A stretch of 64,000 nucleotides of DNA, from assembly GCF_009600885.1 (NCBI RefSeq), contig NZ_VCLA01000002.1:1-64000 (forward strand). The letters run 5' to 3'. A program made the position numbers and the translations under genes. This stretch comes from Streptomyces jumonjinensis (GTDB lineage: Bacteria; Actinomycetota; Actinomycetes; Streptomycetales; Streptomycetaceae). Shown here in pieces: positions 1 to 9,233 of the stretch (positions within the stretch are counted from its first letter, which is position 1; each line of letters opens with the position of its first letter). Below the pieces are notes generated by a model. That model was not told where the DNA came from, did not search any database, and was given only the letters and a program-made list of their open reading frames with translations.

Positions 1-193
1 CGCACCGCACCCAGCCCACGCCGGAGCGGCCCGGAGCGGACCCCGGCCTCAGCACACCGCACCCAGCGGCACCCCGAAGCACCCGGACCCGGCAAGGACC
101 CCAGCCCCGAAGCACCCCCGCCCCACCCCGAAGCCCCCGGAGCGGACCCCCAACCCCGCCCCACCCCACCCCCGTTCGTCTAGCATCGCCGCC

Positions 194-2824
194 ATGGATG
201 CCTCCGCCGCCGTCGCCGTCCGACTCGCGTCCGCCGCTGTGGCCCCCCTGGTCAAGAGACTCTTCGTACGGGAGGGCCCCGGCGCGCGCCTGGTCGAGGA
301 GCCGGTGCGGATATCGGGTCTCGTCTCCTTCGGGGGCCTGCGGGGAGTCCAGGGCGTCCGGGGCGAGAAGAACAGCCTCGGCGAACAGGATCTGCGCAAG
401 CTCACCGCCGAGCTGGTGGCCCGCGCTCTGCGGTCGTACGGCCCTCATGACGGCCCGGACGACGCCGTACGCGCGGAGCTCGCCGACGCGCTCGCCCTCG
501 CCCTCCACAGCCTGGGCGATCTCGCGATGGACGACGTCCAGGCCGTACGCCTGGGACCTGGCGAGTTCGCCGGACGGCTGGCCCGCCCCGTCGCGCTGTC
601 GGCGGACGCCGAGCCGTACTACGGGCCCCTGCTGGACACCGCCTGTCTGCATATTCTCAACTTCTTCACCCAGCGTTCCCACTTTGTCGCCCGCACCCTG
701 GTGGAGCAGACCCGCTCTCTCGACCGGCTCGTCGCGATCGCCGATCTGCTCGCGGAACGCGTCCCCTCCCAGCGCGCGGAGGACACCCGTTTCGAGCAGC
801 GGTACACCGAGCACATCACCCGCAAGCACAGCGAGCTCACCATCTACGGGCTCGATCTCGCCCAGGCCCGCGAGTGGCGGCTCGACTCCGCGTATGTCTC
901 GCTGGAAGCCGTGGCCATGGGCGACACCGCCGTACCGCTGCCCGCTGAACGCGCGCTCGCCGGACGTGACAAGGTGCTGTTGCGCGGCGGAGCTGGCTCC
1001 GGGAAGACCACCTTGGTGCAGTGGCTCGCGGTCGCCGCCGCGCGCCAGGACTACGACGAGCTCGGCGAGCATCTCACCCATCTCATCGGCCGCCTCCCCT
1101 TCGTCCTGCCGCTCCGCCGGATCATCCGCGACGGCCTGCCGCCCACCCCCGACGACTTTCTGCGCGCCGTCCGCAGCGCCGTCGCCGGGGCCCAGCCGGA
1201 CGGCTGGGCCGACCGGGTGCTGCGGGCCGGGCGGGCGCTGCTGCTGGTCGACGGCATCGATGAGATCCCGCGCCGTGAACGCGAGGAGACGCGCCGCTGG
1301 CTGCGCGAGCTGATGGGGGAGTTCCCGGGCAATCTCTGGCTGGTCACCGCCCGTTCCTCGGCGGTGGGCGAGGACTGGCTCGCGGGCGACGGTTTCACGG
1401 AGCTGACGCTCTCGCCCATGTCACGCGATGACGTGACCCGGTTCGTACGCCGCTGGCACACGGCCGCCGGTGCGGACCCCGCACTGGCCGACGCCCTCCT
1501 CGGGGCGATCCGCACCAGCGCCGACCTCGGCGGGCTCGCGGTCAACCCCTTGATGTGCGGGCTGCTCTGCGCGCTCCACCGCGAGCGGCGGGGCTTTCTG
1601 CCGCACGGCCGCCGGGATCTGTACGACGCCGCGCTGCGGATGCTGCTCGAACGCCGGGACACCGAGCGCGGCATCGCCCCGGGCGACGGGCTGCGTCTCT
1701 CGTCCGAGACCCAGACCCTGCTGCTCCAGAAGCTGGCCCACTGGCTGATCCGCAACGACAGTGTGGAGATGGAGCGCGCCGACGCGCTCACCCAGCTCGG
1801 CCGGGCGCTGGAGTACATGGCCCATGTCGACGCGCCGGTGGACCGGGTACTGCGCCATCTGCTGGAGCGCTCGGGGCTGCTGCGGGAGCCGGCGCCCGAG
1901 CGGATCGACTTCGTCCACCGGACCTTTCAGGACTATCTGGGGGCGAAGGCCCTGGTGGAGGAGGGTGATTTCCCGCTGCTGCTGAAGAACGCGTATCGCG
2001 ACCAGTGGGAGGACGTGGTCCGGATGGCGGTCGCGCTGGGGCGGCCCGCCGAACGGGAGCGGATTCTGCGCGGTCTGGTCGCGGGGGTCGATCCCCAGGA
2101 TCTCATCCGCCGACTGGGGCGTACGGGGGCGGGCACGGACCCCGAGTGGGCGCTGCGCCGGGTGCTGCTGGCCGCGACCTGTCTGGAGCACGCGACGGAG
2201 ATCGCCCCGGGCATCCGGCGCCATATCGAGGAGCTGGTCTCGTCCTTCGTCCCGCCGAACGGTTCGCACTGGGCGCGGGTGCTCGCCGAGCAGGGCGGCC
2301 CCCGGGTCCTCGGTCTGCTCCCGGGGCCGGAGGGGCTGACGGAGCAGGAGGCTCTGCATGTGGTCGTCACCGCCGCCCGGATCGGCACGGACGCCGCCCT
2401 GCCCGTCATCGCCCGCTTCCGCGAGCATTCCTCGCTGCGGGTGCGCCGTCAGCTCACCTGGTCGTGGTCGAAGTTCGACACCCGGCAGTACGCGGATGAG
2501 GTGCTGGCCCATCTCGACCAGGGCGACCTCTACTTCACCGCCCATAACGTGGAGCATCTGGATGCGTTGAGGGCCATGGGCGGCCGGGCGCGGATCCAGC
2601 TCACTCGCGCCTATCCGCCCGAGAGCCTGGTGCGTCTGATCGACACGGAGCGGCTCACCCATCTCTGGCTGCACAGCGCCCGGACGCAGTCGGACTCCTT
2701 GGCGTGGCTGAGCGCCTTCCCCCGGCTGGAGGTGCTGGTGCTGCCCGCCACCGATGTGGCCTCGCGGCTCGGCATCCCCGGGCACATCACCGTCATAGAC
2801 TCCAACGCCACGGCCAAGGACTGA
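194..2824 (+). CDS. NACHT-domain NTPase (876 aa)
   Basis: Large STAND-type ATPase. A helical N-terminal part (about residues 1-255) precedes a NACHT module with Walker A GGAGSGKTT at 265-273 (Lys271) and Walker B LLLVDGIDEI with Asp353, Asp356 and Glu357. Residues after about 640 are helical and repeat-like, with no clear enzymatic domain. In this family ATP-driven oligomerisation couples a C-terminal sensor to an effector; bacterial NACHT proteins include antiphage factors, but this role is not shown here. A paralogous architecture is encoded at 18798-21893. The ATG at 194 has no strong Shine-Dalgarno; another ATG at 198 is out of frame. The gene stands alone, facing the convergent symporter gene. 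Family call sure, biological role unknown. Confidence 0.85.
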   Translation: MDASAAVAVRLASAAVAPLVKRLFVREGPGARLVEEPVRISGLVSFGGLRGVQGVRGEKNSLGEQDLRKLTAELVARALRSYGPHDGPDDAVRAELADALALALHSLGDLAMDDVQAVRLGPGEFAGRLARPVALSADAEPYYGPLLDTACLHILNFFTQRSHFVARTLVEQTRSLDRLVAIADLLAERVPSQRAEDTRFEQRYTEHITRKHSELTIYGLDLAQAREWRLDSAYVSLEAVAMGDTAVPLPAERALAGRDKVLLRGGAGSGKTTLVQWLAVAAARQDYDELGEHLTHLIGRLPFVLPLRRIIRDGLPPTPDDFLRAVRSAVAGAQPDGWADRVLRAGRALLLVDGIDEIPRREREETRRWLRELMGEFPGNLWLVTARSSAVGEDWLAGDGFTELTLSPMSRDDVTRFVRRWHTAAGADPALADALLGAIRTSADLGGLAVNPLMCGLLCALHRERRGFLPHGRRDLYDAALRMLLERRDTERGIAPGDGLRLSSETQTLLLQKLAHWLIRNDSVEMERADALTQLGRALEYMAHVDAPVDRVLRHLLERSGLLREPAPERIDFVHRTFQDYLGAKALVEEGDFPLLLKNAYRDQWEDVVRMAVALGRPAERERILRGLVAGVDPQDLIRRLGRTGAGTDPEWALRRVLLAATCLEHATEIAPGIRRHIEELVSSFVPPNGSHWARVLAEQGGPRVLGLLPGPEGLTEQEALHVVVTAARIGTDAALPVIARFREHSSLRVRRQLTWSWSKFDTRQYADEVLAHLDQGDLYFTAHNVEHLDALRAMGGRARIQLTRAYPPESLVRLIDTERLTHLWLHSARTQSDSLAWLSAFPRLEVLVLPATDVASRLGIPGHITVIDSNATAKD

Positions 2825-2872
2825 CGGCCACCGACACCTCCAGGACCAGGACCTGGCCCCGCCCCGGGCTCC

Positions 2873-4372
2873 TCAGTCCTCCTCGGAGTTGATGCGGGCG
2901 ATGACCGCGTCCCGCTCCGGGGTGTCCTCCGGCTTGACCAGGCCGATCACGATGTACAGCACCAGTGAGATCGCGAGCGGCACGGACACCTGGTACTGAA
3001 GCGCCACATCGGTCCGCGCCGTCCCGTCGATCTCATAGTTGAGGAGGAAGAAGGCGACCAGTCCGGCCGCCCAGCTGGTGAGGGCGGCGGTGGGCCCCGA
3101 CTTACGGAAGGGCCGGAGCAGCCCGAGCATGAAGGGGATCGCGATGGGCCCCATCAGCCCGGCCACCCACTTGATGACGACGGTGATGATGTCCTTGAAG
3201 GCGGGCGAGTTGACCTGTGTCGCGACCGCCATCGACAGGGCGAGGAAGGCGATGGTCGACCAGCGCGCGGCGAGCAGCGCGGCCCGTTCGCTCCATCCCC
3301 GGGCATTTCTGGAGAGCACCGGGGCGATGTCGCGGGTGAAGACGGCGGCGATGGCGTTGGCGTCGGAGGAGCACATGGCCATGGTGTGGGAGAAGAAGCC
3401 CACGATGACCAGCCCCAGCAGACCGTGCGGCAGCAGCTGTTCGGTCATCAGGGCGTAGCTGTCGGAGGCGTCCGGCTTGTCGCTCTTCACCAGCAGCGGC
3501 GCGCACCACATGGGGAAGAACAGCACCAGCGGCCAGACGAGCCAGAGCAGGGCGGAGAGCCGTGCGGAGCGGGTGGCCTCGCGGGCGTTCTTGGTGGCCA
3601 TGTAGCGCTGGGCCTGGTTCCACATGCCGCCGTTGTATTCGAAGGTCTTGATGAAGAGGAACGCGAGCAGGAAGGTGACGGTGTAGGGGCCGGCGGTGGG
3701 CTCGGCGTGGCCTTGGAGCTGTGGTTCGTCCCAGACGGTCCACAGGGTGCTGAAGCCGTCGAGCTCGCTCATCACGGCGAAGAGCATCGCCAGCCCGGCG
3801 AAGAGCTGGATGATGAACTGGCCGAGTTCGGTGAGGGCGTCGGCCCAGAGCCCGCCGATGGTGCAGTAGACGCCGGTGATGACGCCGGTGATGAGGATGC
3901 CCTGGTTGAGCGAGATGCCGGTGAAGACGGAGAGCAGGGTGGCGATGGCGGCCCATTTGGCCCCCACGTCCACGATTTTCAGCAGCATGCCGGACCAGGC
4001 CAGCGCCTGCTGGGTCTTGAGGTTGTAGCGGGTCTTCAGATACTCCAGCGGCGAGGCGACATGGAGTTTGGAGCGCAGCCGGTTCAGCCGGGGGGCGAAG
4101 AGCTTCGCGCCGATGAAGATGCCGATGGCGATGGGGAGGGACCAGGTCACGAAGGAGGTGACGCCGTAGGTGTAGGCGATCCCCGCGTACCCGGTGAACA
4201 TCACCGCGCTGTAGCCGGACATGTGGTGTGAGATCCCGGAGAGCCACCAGGGCATCCGGCCGCCCGCGGTGAAGAAGTCGCTGACGTTGTCGACGCGCTT
4301 GTGCGACCAGAGCCCGATGGCGATCATCACGCCGAAGTAGCCGATGAGCACGGTCCAGTCGAGACCGTTCAT
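2873..4372 (-). CDS. Sodium:solute symporter family transporter
   Basis: Polytopic inner-membrane protein of 499 aa with about 12-13 hydrophobic segments. The N-terminus reads MNGLDWTVLIGYFGVMIAIG, followed by the loop region DFFTAGGRMPWWL, characteristic of the SSS (SGLT-like) family that couples uptake of a solute to sodium. The substrate cannot be told from sequence; sugar, amino acid or organic acid are all possible. Start chosen at the ATG at 4372 because AGGAGGGGG lies just upstream; the open frame continues further upstream without family similarity. It is monocistronic and convergent with the NACHT gene, leaving only about 48 bp between stops. Confidence 0.85.
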   Translation of the reverse strand: MNGLDWTVLIGYFGVMIAIGLWSHKRVDNVSDFFTAGGRMPWWLSGISHHMSGYSAVMFTGYAGIAYTYGVTSFVTWSLPIAIGIFIGAKLFAPRLNRLRSKLHVASPLEYLKTRYNLKTQQALAWSGMLLKIVDVGAKWAAIATLLSVFTGISLNQGILITGVITGVYCTIGGLWADALTELGQFIIQLFAGLAMLFAVMSELDGFSTLWTVWDEPQLQGHAEPTAGPYTVTFLLAFLFIKTFEYNGGMWNQAQRYMATKNAREATRSARLSALLWLVWPLVLFFPMWCAPLLVKSDKPDASDSYALMTEQLLPHGLLGLVIVGFFSHTMAMCSSDANAIAAVFTRDIAPVLSRNARGWSERAALLAARWSTIAFLALSMAVATQVNSPAFKDIITVVIKWVAGLMGPIAIPFMLGLLRPFRKSGPTAALTSWAAGLVAFFLLNYEIDGTARTDVALQYQVSVPLAISLVLYIVIGLVKPEDTPERDAVIARINSEED

Positions 4373-4740
4373 ATGCCCCCTCCTGGGGTCCGCCTGGTGA
4401 ACGACCGGCAGTGCACTCCGTCGGCGCGCTCGTTCCCTGGCGTCCCCGTGCGGGAGGAGGGGACTGCGGTGATTGAACTCCCCGTGCGGGGGTTGGTCAA
4501 GAGGGTCATCCTGGTCAAGGATGTGAACGCAGATCAGAAAGCAGAACGATTTTGCCTTTTCTTGGCTTACGGAGTCGTTGTCGCGCACCGGACGGCGGAC
4601 CCACGATGAGCGGGCGCTTCGTCGGTACATCAGTGGGCGCGTCGGCTGTTGGGGCGCGGCTGGGCACGGCCGTCCGGGATGCGGGTCCCGTACGGCCGCG
4701 AGAAGGGGGTGAAGCAGGGGAGACGGGTTCCATGAAGGGG
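4373..4740. other. Intergenic region without a recognised gene
   Basis: This 368-bp stretch lies between the start of the symporter gene and the 3' end of the SDR gene, both on the minus strand. It should contain the symporter promoter; a locally AT-richer patch around 4530-4565 is the most promoter-like part. I see no convincing coding sequence, repeat or strong hairpin. Confidence 0.5.
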
Positions 4741-5523
4741 CTATCGCATCAGCTCCCCCGCGTTGACCAGCAGCGACTGTCCTGTGATCGCCCGTGCCCG
4801 GTCGGAGGCGAGAAACACCGCCGCCTCCGCCACATCCCCGTCCGTGGCCAGCTCGGGCAGCGCCATCCGCGCGGCGAGCCGGGCGAGCACCTCGCTCTCC
4901 GGCACCTCCTCGGTCTGCGCGGTGAACCGGACGTACGTCTGCACCGGCGGCCCCCACATCCAGCCCGGCAGCACGGTGTTCACCCGGATGCGATCGGGCC
5001 CCAGCTCCCGCGCGAGTGAGTACATCGCGGAGGTCAGCGCCCCCTTGGAGGCCGCGTAGGCCGTCTGCCGCACCTGGGAGGGGGCCGCAACGGACGACTG
5101 GGTGCCGATGATGACGACCGAGCCGCCGCGCTCGGCGAGGGCGGGCAGACAGGCCCGGGTCATCCGCAGCGTACCCAGCAGATTGACCTCGAAGACCGCG
5201 CGCCAGACGTCGAAGTCCGCGTCCGCGAGGCCCCCGAAATAGCTGTCCCAGGCGGCGACGTGGACCACGGCGTCGATCCGTCCGAACCGTTCGACGGCGA
5301 GCGCAGCGAGCGCCTCGCACTGGGACTCGTCGGTGATGTCGGTGGCCCGGTGGGCGGTACGGGAGCCGCCCGGGTCGATCTCGGCGGCGGACCGCGCGAG
5401 ATTGCCCTCGGTGCGCGCCCCGAGGACCGCGTTGCCCCCGTCCCGTACGACGGTCGCGGCGACCTGATGGCCGAGTCCCGCGCCGACCCCGGAGACGACG
5501 ACGGTCTTTCCTCGCAGCAGCAT
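4741..5523 (-). CDS. Short-chain dehydrogenase/reductase
   Basis: Classical SDR of 260 aa. Seen: the nucleotide-binding glycine motif SGVGAGLG at 11-18, NAG-equivalent region VHVAAW near 88, catalytic Ser143, Tyr156 and Lys160 (YAASK). The fold binds NAD(P)H and oxidises or reduces an alcohol/carbonyl; the substrate is unknown. The ATG at 5523 is preceded by GGGAGG. It is divergent from the gene at 5601, with a perfect palindrome in the 77-bp gap, so both are probably controlled by one TetR-type repressor not encoded next to them. The C-terminus ends SLLVNAGELMR, normal for the family. Confidence 0.88.
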   Translation of the reverse strand: MLLRGKTVVVSGVGAGLGHQVAATVVRDGGNAVLGARTEGNLARSAAEIDPGGSRTAHRATDITDESQCEALAALAVERFGRIDAVVHVAAWDSYFGGLADADFDVWRAVFEVNLLGTLRMTRACLPALAERGGSVVIIGTQSSVAAPSQVRQTAYAASKGALTSAMYSLARELGPDRIRVNTVLPGWMWGPPVQTYVRFTAQTEEVPESEVLARLAARMALPELATDGDVAEAAVFLASDRARAITGQSLLVNAGELMR

Positions 5524-5550
5524 CGGGTGCCTCCCGGCTCTGGCGCATCA

Positions 5551-5567
5551 TCTGACGGTTCGTCAGA
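5551..5567. promoter_or_regulatory. Palindromic operator, TetR-like
   Basis: Perfect inverted repeat TCTGACG-gtt-CGTCAGA, with 7-bp arms, centred in the short gap between the divergent SDR and EthD-like genes. The form TGACG-N3-CGTCA is of a size typical for TetR-family operators. The identity of the regulator is inference. Confidence 0.65.
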
Positions 5568-5600
5568 GTAGGTGGGTCCACCGACGAGGGGAAGGGAGCC

Positions 5601-6461
5601 GTGGCGATGAGCGAGCCCGGAGCGACCGAGGACACCTGGAGCGCGACCTACGCCCGACTGGCCTCCGTCGGGCCCTATGGAGTGCGCCCCGGCCACGCCC
5701 TGATCACCATGGTCGAGCCGCACCCCGGCCATGAACGCCGCTATAACCGCTGGTACGAGGACGATCACGTCTACGCGGGGGCCATGGCGATGCCCTGGAT
5801 CTACGCGGGCCGCCGCTGGGTCGCCACCCGGGAGCTCCAGCTGCTCCGCTACCCCGAGCGGTCGGCGGTCGCCCAGCCGGTCACCGCCGGCTGCTATGTC
5901 TCCGTCTACTGGATCACCGAGGGCCGGTACGCGGAGCATATGAAGTGGACCGTGGCGATCAACAAGCGGCTGAACCGCGACAGCCGGGTGTACCACGACC
6001 GTACGCATGTGTTCACGGCCTTCCAGGACCATGCGGCGACGGTCTACCGGGACGGGGCGGCCGGTCCGCGCGACTTCCACGCGCTGGACCATCCGTACGC
6101 CGGTCTGGTGGTCGAGGTCATCGACGCGGAGAGCCCTGAGCAGAGTGCCGAACTGCTGGAGTGGCTCCGGGTGAGGCATCTGCCCCGGCGGCTGGCGGGC
6201 TCGGCGGCGGCGATGGCGACGGTCTTCAGGCCGACGCCGCTGCCGGGGGACCGGATGACCTATGTGAAGCAGGTGGAGGGCGTCGGGACCCGGCTCACCC
6301 TGCTGTGGTTCCTGGAGGAGTCCCCGCAGACCTGCTGGGCGGACTCCTTCGCCGGGCTCGGGGAGGCGGTCGCGGAGTCGGGGCTCGGCCGGGTGGAGCT
6401 GGTCGCGCCGTTCATCCCGACCGTGCCGGGGACGGACCGCTATGTCGATCGACTGCGCTGA
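5601..6461 (+). CDS. EthD-like / dimeric alpha-beta barrel protein, function unknown
   Basis: Protein of 286 aa from a GTG start. The N-terminal motif RRYNRWYEDDHVYAG resembles the FNxWYxxEH motif of EthD-like dimeric alpha-beta barrel proteins. No signal peptide, membrane segment or recognised catalytic set is visible. The protein is about twice the length of a single EthD domain, so it may hold two copies of the fold. GAAGGGAGCC before the GTG acts as ribosome binding site; an in-frame ATG follows two codons later. Divergent pairing with the SDR suggests they act on the same, unidentified metabolite. Confidence 0.6.
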   Translation: MAMSEPGATEDTWSATYARLASVGPYGVRPGHALITMVEPHPGHERRYNRWYEDDHVYAGAMAMPWIYAGRRWVATRELQLLRYPERSAVAQPVTAGCYVSVYWITEGRYAEHMKWTVAINKRLNRDSRVYHDRTHVFTAFQDHAATVYRDGAAGPRDFHALDHPYAGLVVEVIDAESPEQSAELLEWLRVRHLPRRLAGSAAAMATVFRPTPLPGDRMTYVKQVEGVGTRLTLLWFLEESPQTCWADSFAGLGEAVAESGLGRVELVAPFIPTVPGTDRYVDRLR

Positions 6462-6530
6462 GCGAGGGGCCTCGGCGACCCGGCGGCTCGGCGACTCGGC
6501 GGCGGGCACGGCTGAGCGGAGGGGCCGAGG

Positions 6531-6561
6531 GGCCGAGGGGCGCGGCTGAGCCCCCTCGGCC
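6531..6561. terminator. Hairpin between convergent genes
   Basis: GGCCGAGGGG and CCCCTCGGCC form a perfect 10-bp stem around an 11-nt loop, in the gap between convergent genes ending at 6461 and 6687. There is no T-tract, as is common in Streptomyces. Confidence 0.5.
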
Positions 6562-6686
6562 GGGACGGCGGACCAGTCGAGAGGGCTCTTCGGTGTCGCT
6601 TATTCAGTTGTGCCACGAGCGGTACCGCCTGCGCACGCGTTGTGCGGGGAGCGTGCTGGGCGGCCTCACGCGGCTCGGCGGAGTAC

Positions 6687-6896
6687 TCAGCCGAGATCGA
6701 ACGCGCCCTGGCCCACCTCACTTACGAACGCGTTCCACGAGCCGGGGACGAAAGTGATCGCCGGCCCTTCGGTGACCTTGGAGTCCCGGACCGAGATCGC
6801 CCGCTCGATAGGGGACCTGACCTCGACGCAAGCCCCGTTCCCCCCTGAGTAGGAGGACTTCGTCCAGGTCTCCGTGGCTCCCTGAATGATGGCCAT
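6687..6896 (-). CDS. DUF397 domain protein
   Basis: Small protein of 69 aa that is essentially one DUF397 domain: WTKSSYSGGNGACVEV at about 11-26, then VRDSK and the closing segment FVPGSWNAFV. Members are nearly always encoded beside an XRE-type regulator with a DUF5753 domain and are thought to form a regulatory pair with it. That partner lies upstream at 7115-7975 on the same strand. Start placed at the ATG at 6896, preceded by CGGAG; the longer open frame upstream has no family similarity. Confidence 0.88.
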   Translation of the reverse strand: MAIIQGATETWTKSSYSGGNGACVEVRSPIERAISVRDSKVTEGPAITFVPGSWNAFVSEVGQGAFDLG

Positions 6897-7114
6897 GTTC
6901 GCTCCGCTTCGGCGAGTGGTGTGAGCCAACGTTTTTGTCGGCGTGAGGGACGCTACTCGCCACCACCGGCCCATGCGGAATGGTTTCACCCGGTCGGATG
7001 GCATATTCCAGATGGCTCTTCCGCCATGTCGCGGCGGGGTGTACCTTGCGCGTCCTCACTCCCGCCCCGGGACTCCCACTCGGGACTCCCACCGCCGGTC
7101 CGCCGCTCAGCCGC

Positions 7115-7975
7115 TCAGCTGGTCATGTACCGCTTGACGATGTTCTCGATGAACGACCGCGTCTGGTCCACGTTCAGCGCCTGAGCACGCAGATGCTCGT
7201 ACATCACGCTGTACTTGTGCACATCGTTGGCCTTCTCCAGATACAGATCGCTGGTGACGCCCTCGATGTAGACGCCGCTGGAGTCCGTCGCGTCCGGGAA
7301 CTCCAGGATCGCGTACTGACCGTTGATGCCCGGATGCGCGCCCATGTCGAACGGCAGCACCTGCACCGTGACATGCGGCAGCTGGGACAGCTCGATCAGA
7401 TACTCCAGCTGCTCGCGCATCAGGTTCTTGCCGCCGACGACCCGGTGCAGCGCCGCCTCGTCGATCACCGCCCACAGCCGCAGCGGCTGGCCGTCCGCCT
7501 TGACCCGGTCCTGGCGGCGCAGCCGTACGCTCACCCGCTTCTCGATGTCCGGCACGCCGCTCTCCGGCAGCGCGCCCGCGATCAGCGCCTCCGCGTACTG
7601 CCGGGTCTGCAAGAGGCCCGGCACCACCTGTGGTTCGTACACCCGAAGACTGGCGGCGTCGGTCTCCAGACCGATGTAGACGCTGTACGGGATGTCGCCG
7701 AAGGCGTGCCACCAGCCCTGCTGGCGGGAGTCCTTGGCCATCTGCATCAGCGAGTCCACGATGCGGTGGTCGTCGACCTCGTAGACCCCGCACAGATCGC
7801 GGACATCGCGCTGGCTGATGGAACGGCGGCCGTTCTCCAGCCGGCTGATCTTCGACTGGGACACCAGGAGACGCTCCGCAACCTCTTCGGCCGTCATGCC
7901 CTTGAGCTCCCGGAGCCGGCGCAGCTCCAGGCCCAATCGGCGTCGCCTGACGGTGGGATTGACGTTGGACGCCAC
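7115..7975 (-). CDS. XRE-family regulator with DUF5753 domain
   Basis: Protein of 286 aa. An N-terminal helix-turn-helix (about residues 10-65: LRRLRELKGMTAEEVAERL, SQSKISRLENGRRS) is followed by a DUF5753 region with the typical stretch VPGLLQTRQYAEAL near 115-128 and VTVQVLPFDMGAHPG near 218-232. Streptomyces genomes carry dozens of these with adjacent DUF397 genes; some influence development or antibiotic production. It lies 218 bp upstream of the DUF397 gene on the same strand. A GGAGGTGC-type ribosome binding site precedes the ATG. Target genes unknown. Confidence 0.9.
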   Translation of the reverse strand: MASNVNPTVRRRRLGLELRRLRELKGMTAEEVAERLLVSQSKISRLENGRRSISQRDVRDLCGVYEVDDHRIVDSLMQMAKDSRQQGWWHAFGDIPYSVYIGLETDAASLRVYEPQVVPGLLQTRQYAEALIAGALPESGVPDIEKRVSVRLRRQDRVKADGQPLRLWAVIDEAALHRVVGGKNLMREQLEYLIELSQLPHVTVQVLPFDMGAHPGINGQYAILEFPDATDSSGVYIEGVTSDLYLEKANDVHKYSVMYEHLRAQALNVDQTRSFIENIVKRYMTS

Positions 7976-8276
7976 GGAAACTGCACCTCCGGACTGCTTA
8001 GCTGAGCGTATCTACTGCTCAGCAGACTGCCACCAAAAGGCGTGGACGCGCGGTGAAACAGGCACACGGGCCGTATTCACGGCGCCGCGCACCGGGGTTT
8101 CTCCCGCACGGCGTCGTACATCTGCTCGTGCAGGGGAACGCGCGGGGCAGTGTCCTGGCTGCCCCGCGCGGTCTGTGCGGCTCTCGTCGTATCTCGTCGT
8201 GTCCTGTCGTGCGGGCACCACTGCGCCCGCACCACTGCGCCCGCACCGCGACGGCCGCCGCCCGGGCGGCTGTCGC
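7976..8276. other. Intergenic region with GC hairpin
   Basis: This 301-bp gap separates two minus-strand genes. The perfect 14-bp palindrome GCCGCCCGGGCGGC at 8257-8270 lies just past the stop of the GPP34 gene and may end its transcript. A direct repeat of CTGCGCCCGCAC lies near 8221-8246. The rest presumably holds the promoter of the XRE gene. Confidence 0.45.
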
Positions 8277-9002
8277 TCAGTGCGCGGCGACGCGGGCCAT
8301 GCTCCCGCGGCGCGGTTGCATCGGCACGGCCGCCTGACGGCCGCCGTTCGTCGCTGTGGGGTTACGGCGCGGCTGCGCGGCCACACCGTTCTGAACGTCC
8401 ATCACGGCGTGCGCCACGAGTCCGCCCATGGGGTCGTGCCTGATGAGATCCCGCAGCCGGGATCGCGAGGAACGCCCCTCGTTGCCGGGGTAGAGATGCT
8501 TGCCGAGGCCGACCGCGTGGGCCAGCGCGGCGAGCGCCGCGGTCCGCGGGTCCGGCGGCACGCCGGTGCGGATCGCGCTGTCCAGCCGGGCTCTGATGTC
8601 CCGGCTGATCGCCGTCTCCGTCGCTTGGTAGCGAGTCGTCGGCAGCACTCCGCACATCTGGCCCGCCACGGCATGCACCATGCCGCACCGCTCCAGATGC
8701 GCGAGATAGATCTGGCGCAGCCCCAGCCGGGGCCCGCCGATCCAGTGGACGGCCCGAACCGGGCTGCCGCGTCTGCGCAGCAGTTCCAGCGCGGAGTCCA
8801 GTGTCGGATCTCCGGTCGGCCGTGGCATCACCACGGCGATACGATCCCCGTCAGGGGCTATCCGTCCTGCCAGAGCCAGCTCTACTAGCTGGGCTCCGGC
8901 AAGGCCGAGGTCGAGGGACTGCGGCTGCGCTGTGGTGCCCGTGGCCGGGTCCAGAGCGAGCAGCAGAAGCTCCTCGGGAATTGTTCTGCGGCTCCTGCCC
9001 AT
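8277..9002 (-). CDS. GPP34 (GOLPH3/Vps74-like) family protein
   Basis: Protein of 241 aa with the GPP34 pattern: EELLLLALDPATG at the N-terminus, then LGLAGAQLVELALAGRI near 29-46, and a helical C-terminal half. Eukaryotic relatives bind phosphoinositides and retain Golgi enzymes; in actinomycetes the family is very common but its role is unclear. The last 30 residues are Arg/Pro-rich and look disordered. GGGGAGG precedes the ATG at 9002. It is divergent from the D-Ala-D-Ala carboxypeptidase gene. Confidence 0.82.
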   Translation of the reverse strand: MGRSRRTIPEELLLLALDPATGTTAQPQSLDLGLAGAQLVELALAGRIAPDGDRIAVVMPRPTGDPTLDSALELLRRRGSPVRAVHWIGGPRLGLRQIYLAHLERCGMVHAVAGQMCGVLPTTRYQATETAISRDIRARLDSAIRTGVPPDPRTAALAALAHAVGLGKHLYPGNEGRSSRSRLRDLIRHDPMGGLVAHAVMDVQNGVAAQPRRNPTATNGGRQAAVPMQPRRGSMARVAAH

Positions 9003-9233
9003 CCATGCCTCCCCGCGTGGATGAATGACAGGGTGACCCCTCTCACATTGGTCTGTCGAGAGCGCCTGGGGGCTTTGTATGGGAACCGTTAGGTATGTCG
9101 TTCTCGTCTAGCCCCGGGAGCCGTGTTCTCACACAGGACACTGAGAGATGGTTCGGACAACACGGGCTGCCGATGGACAGCGATTCGTAGTGCGCCCTTA
9201 TGGCAGTGGCGCATGACTCATGGAGGAGGCACG

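Noticed and set aside
4373..5635. N-terminal extension of the symporter frame
   Set aside because: The extra 421 codons run antisense through the SDR gene and are not transporter-like; the start with a ribosome binding site is at 4372.
8221..8246. Short direct repeats of CTGCGCCCGCAC as a possible CRISPR or iteron
   Set aside because: Only two copies without regular spacers; no CRISPR array was seen anywhere in the window.
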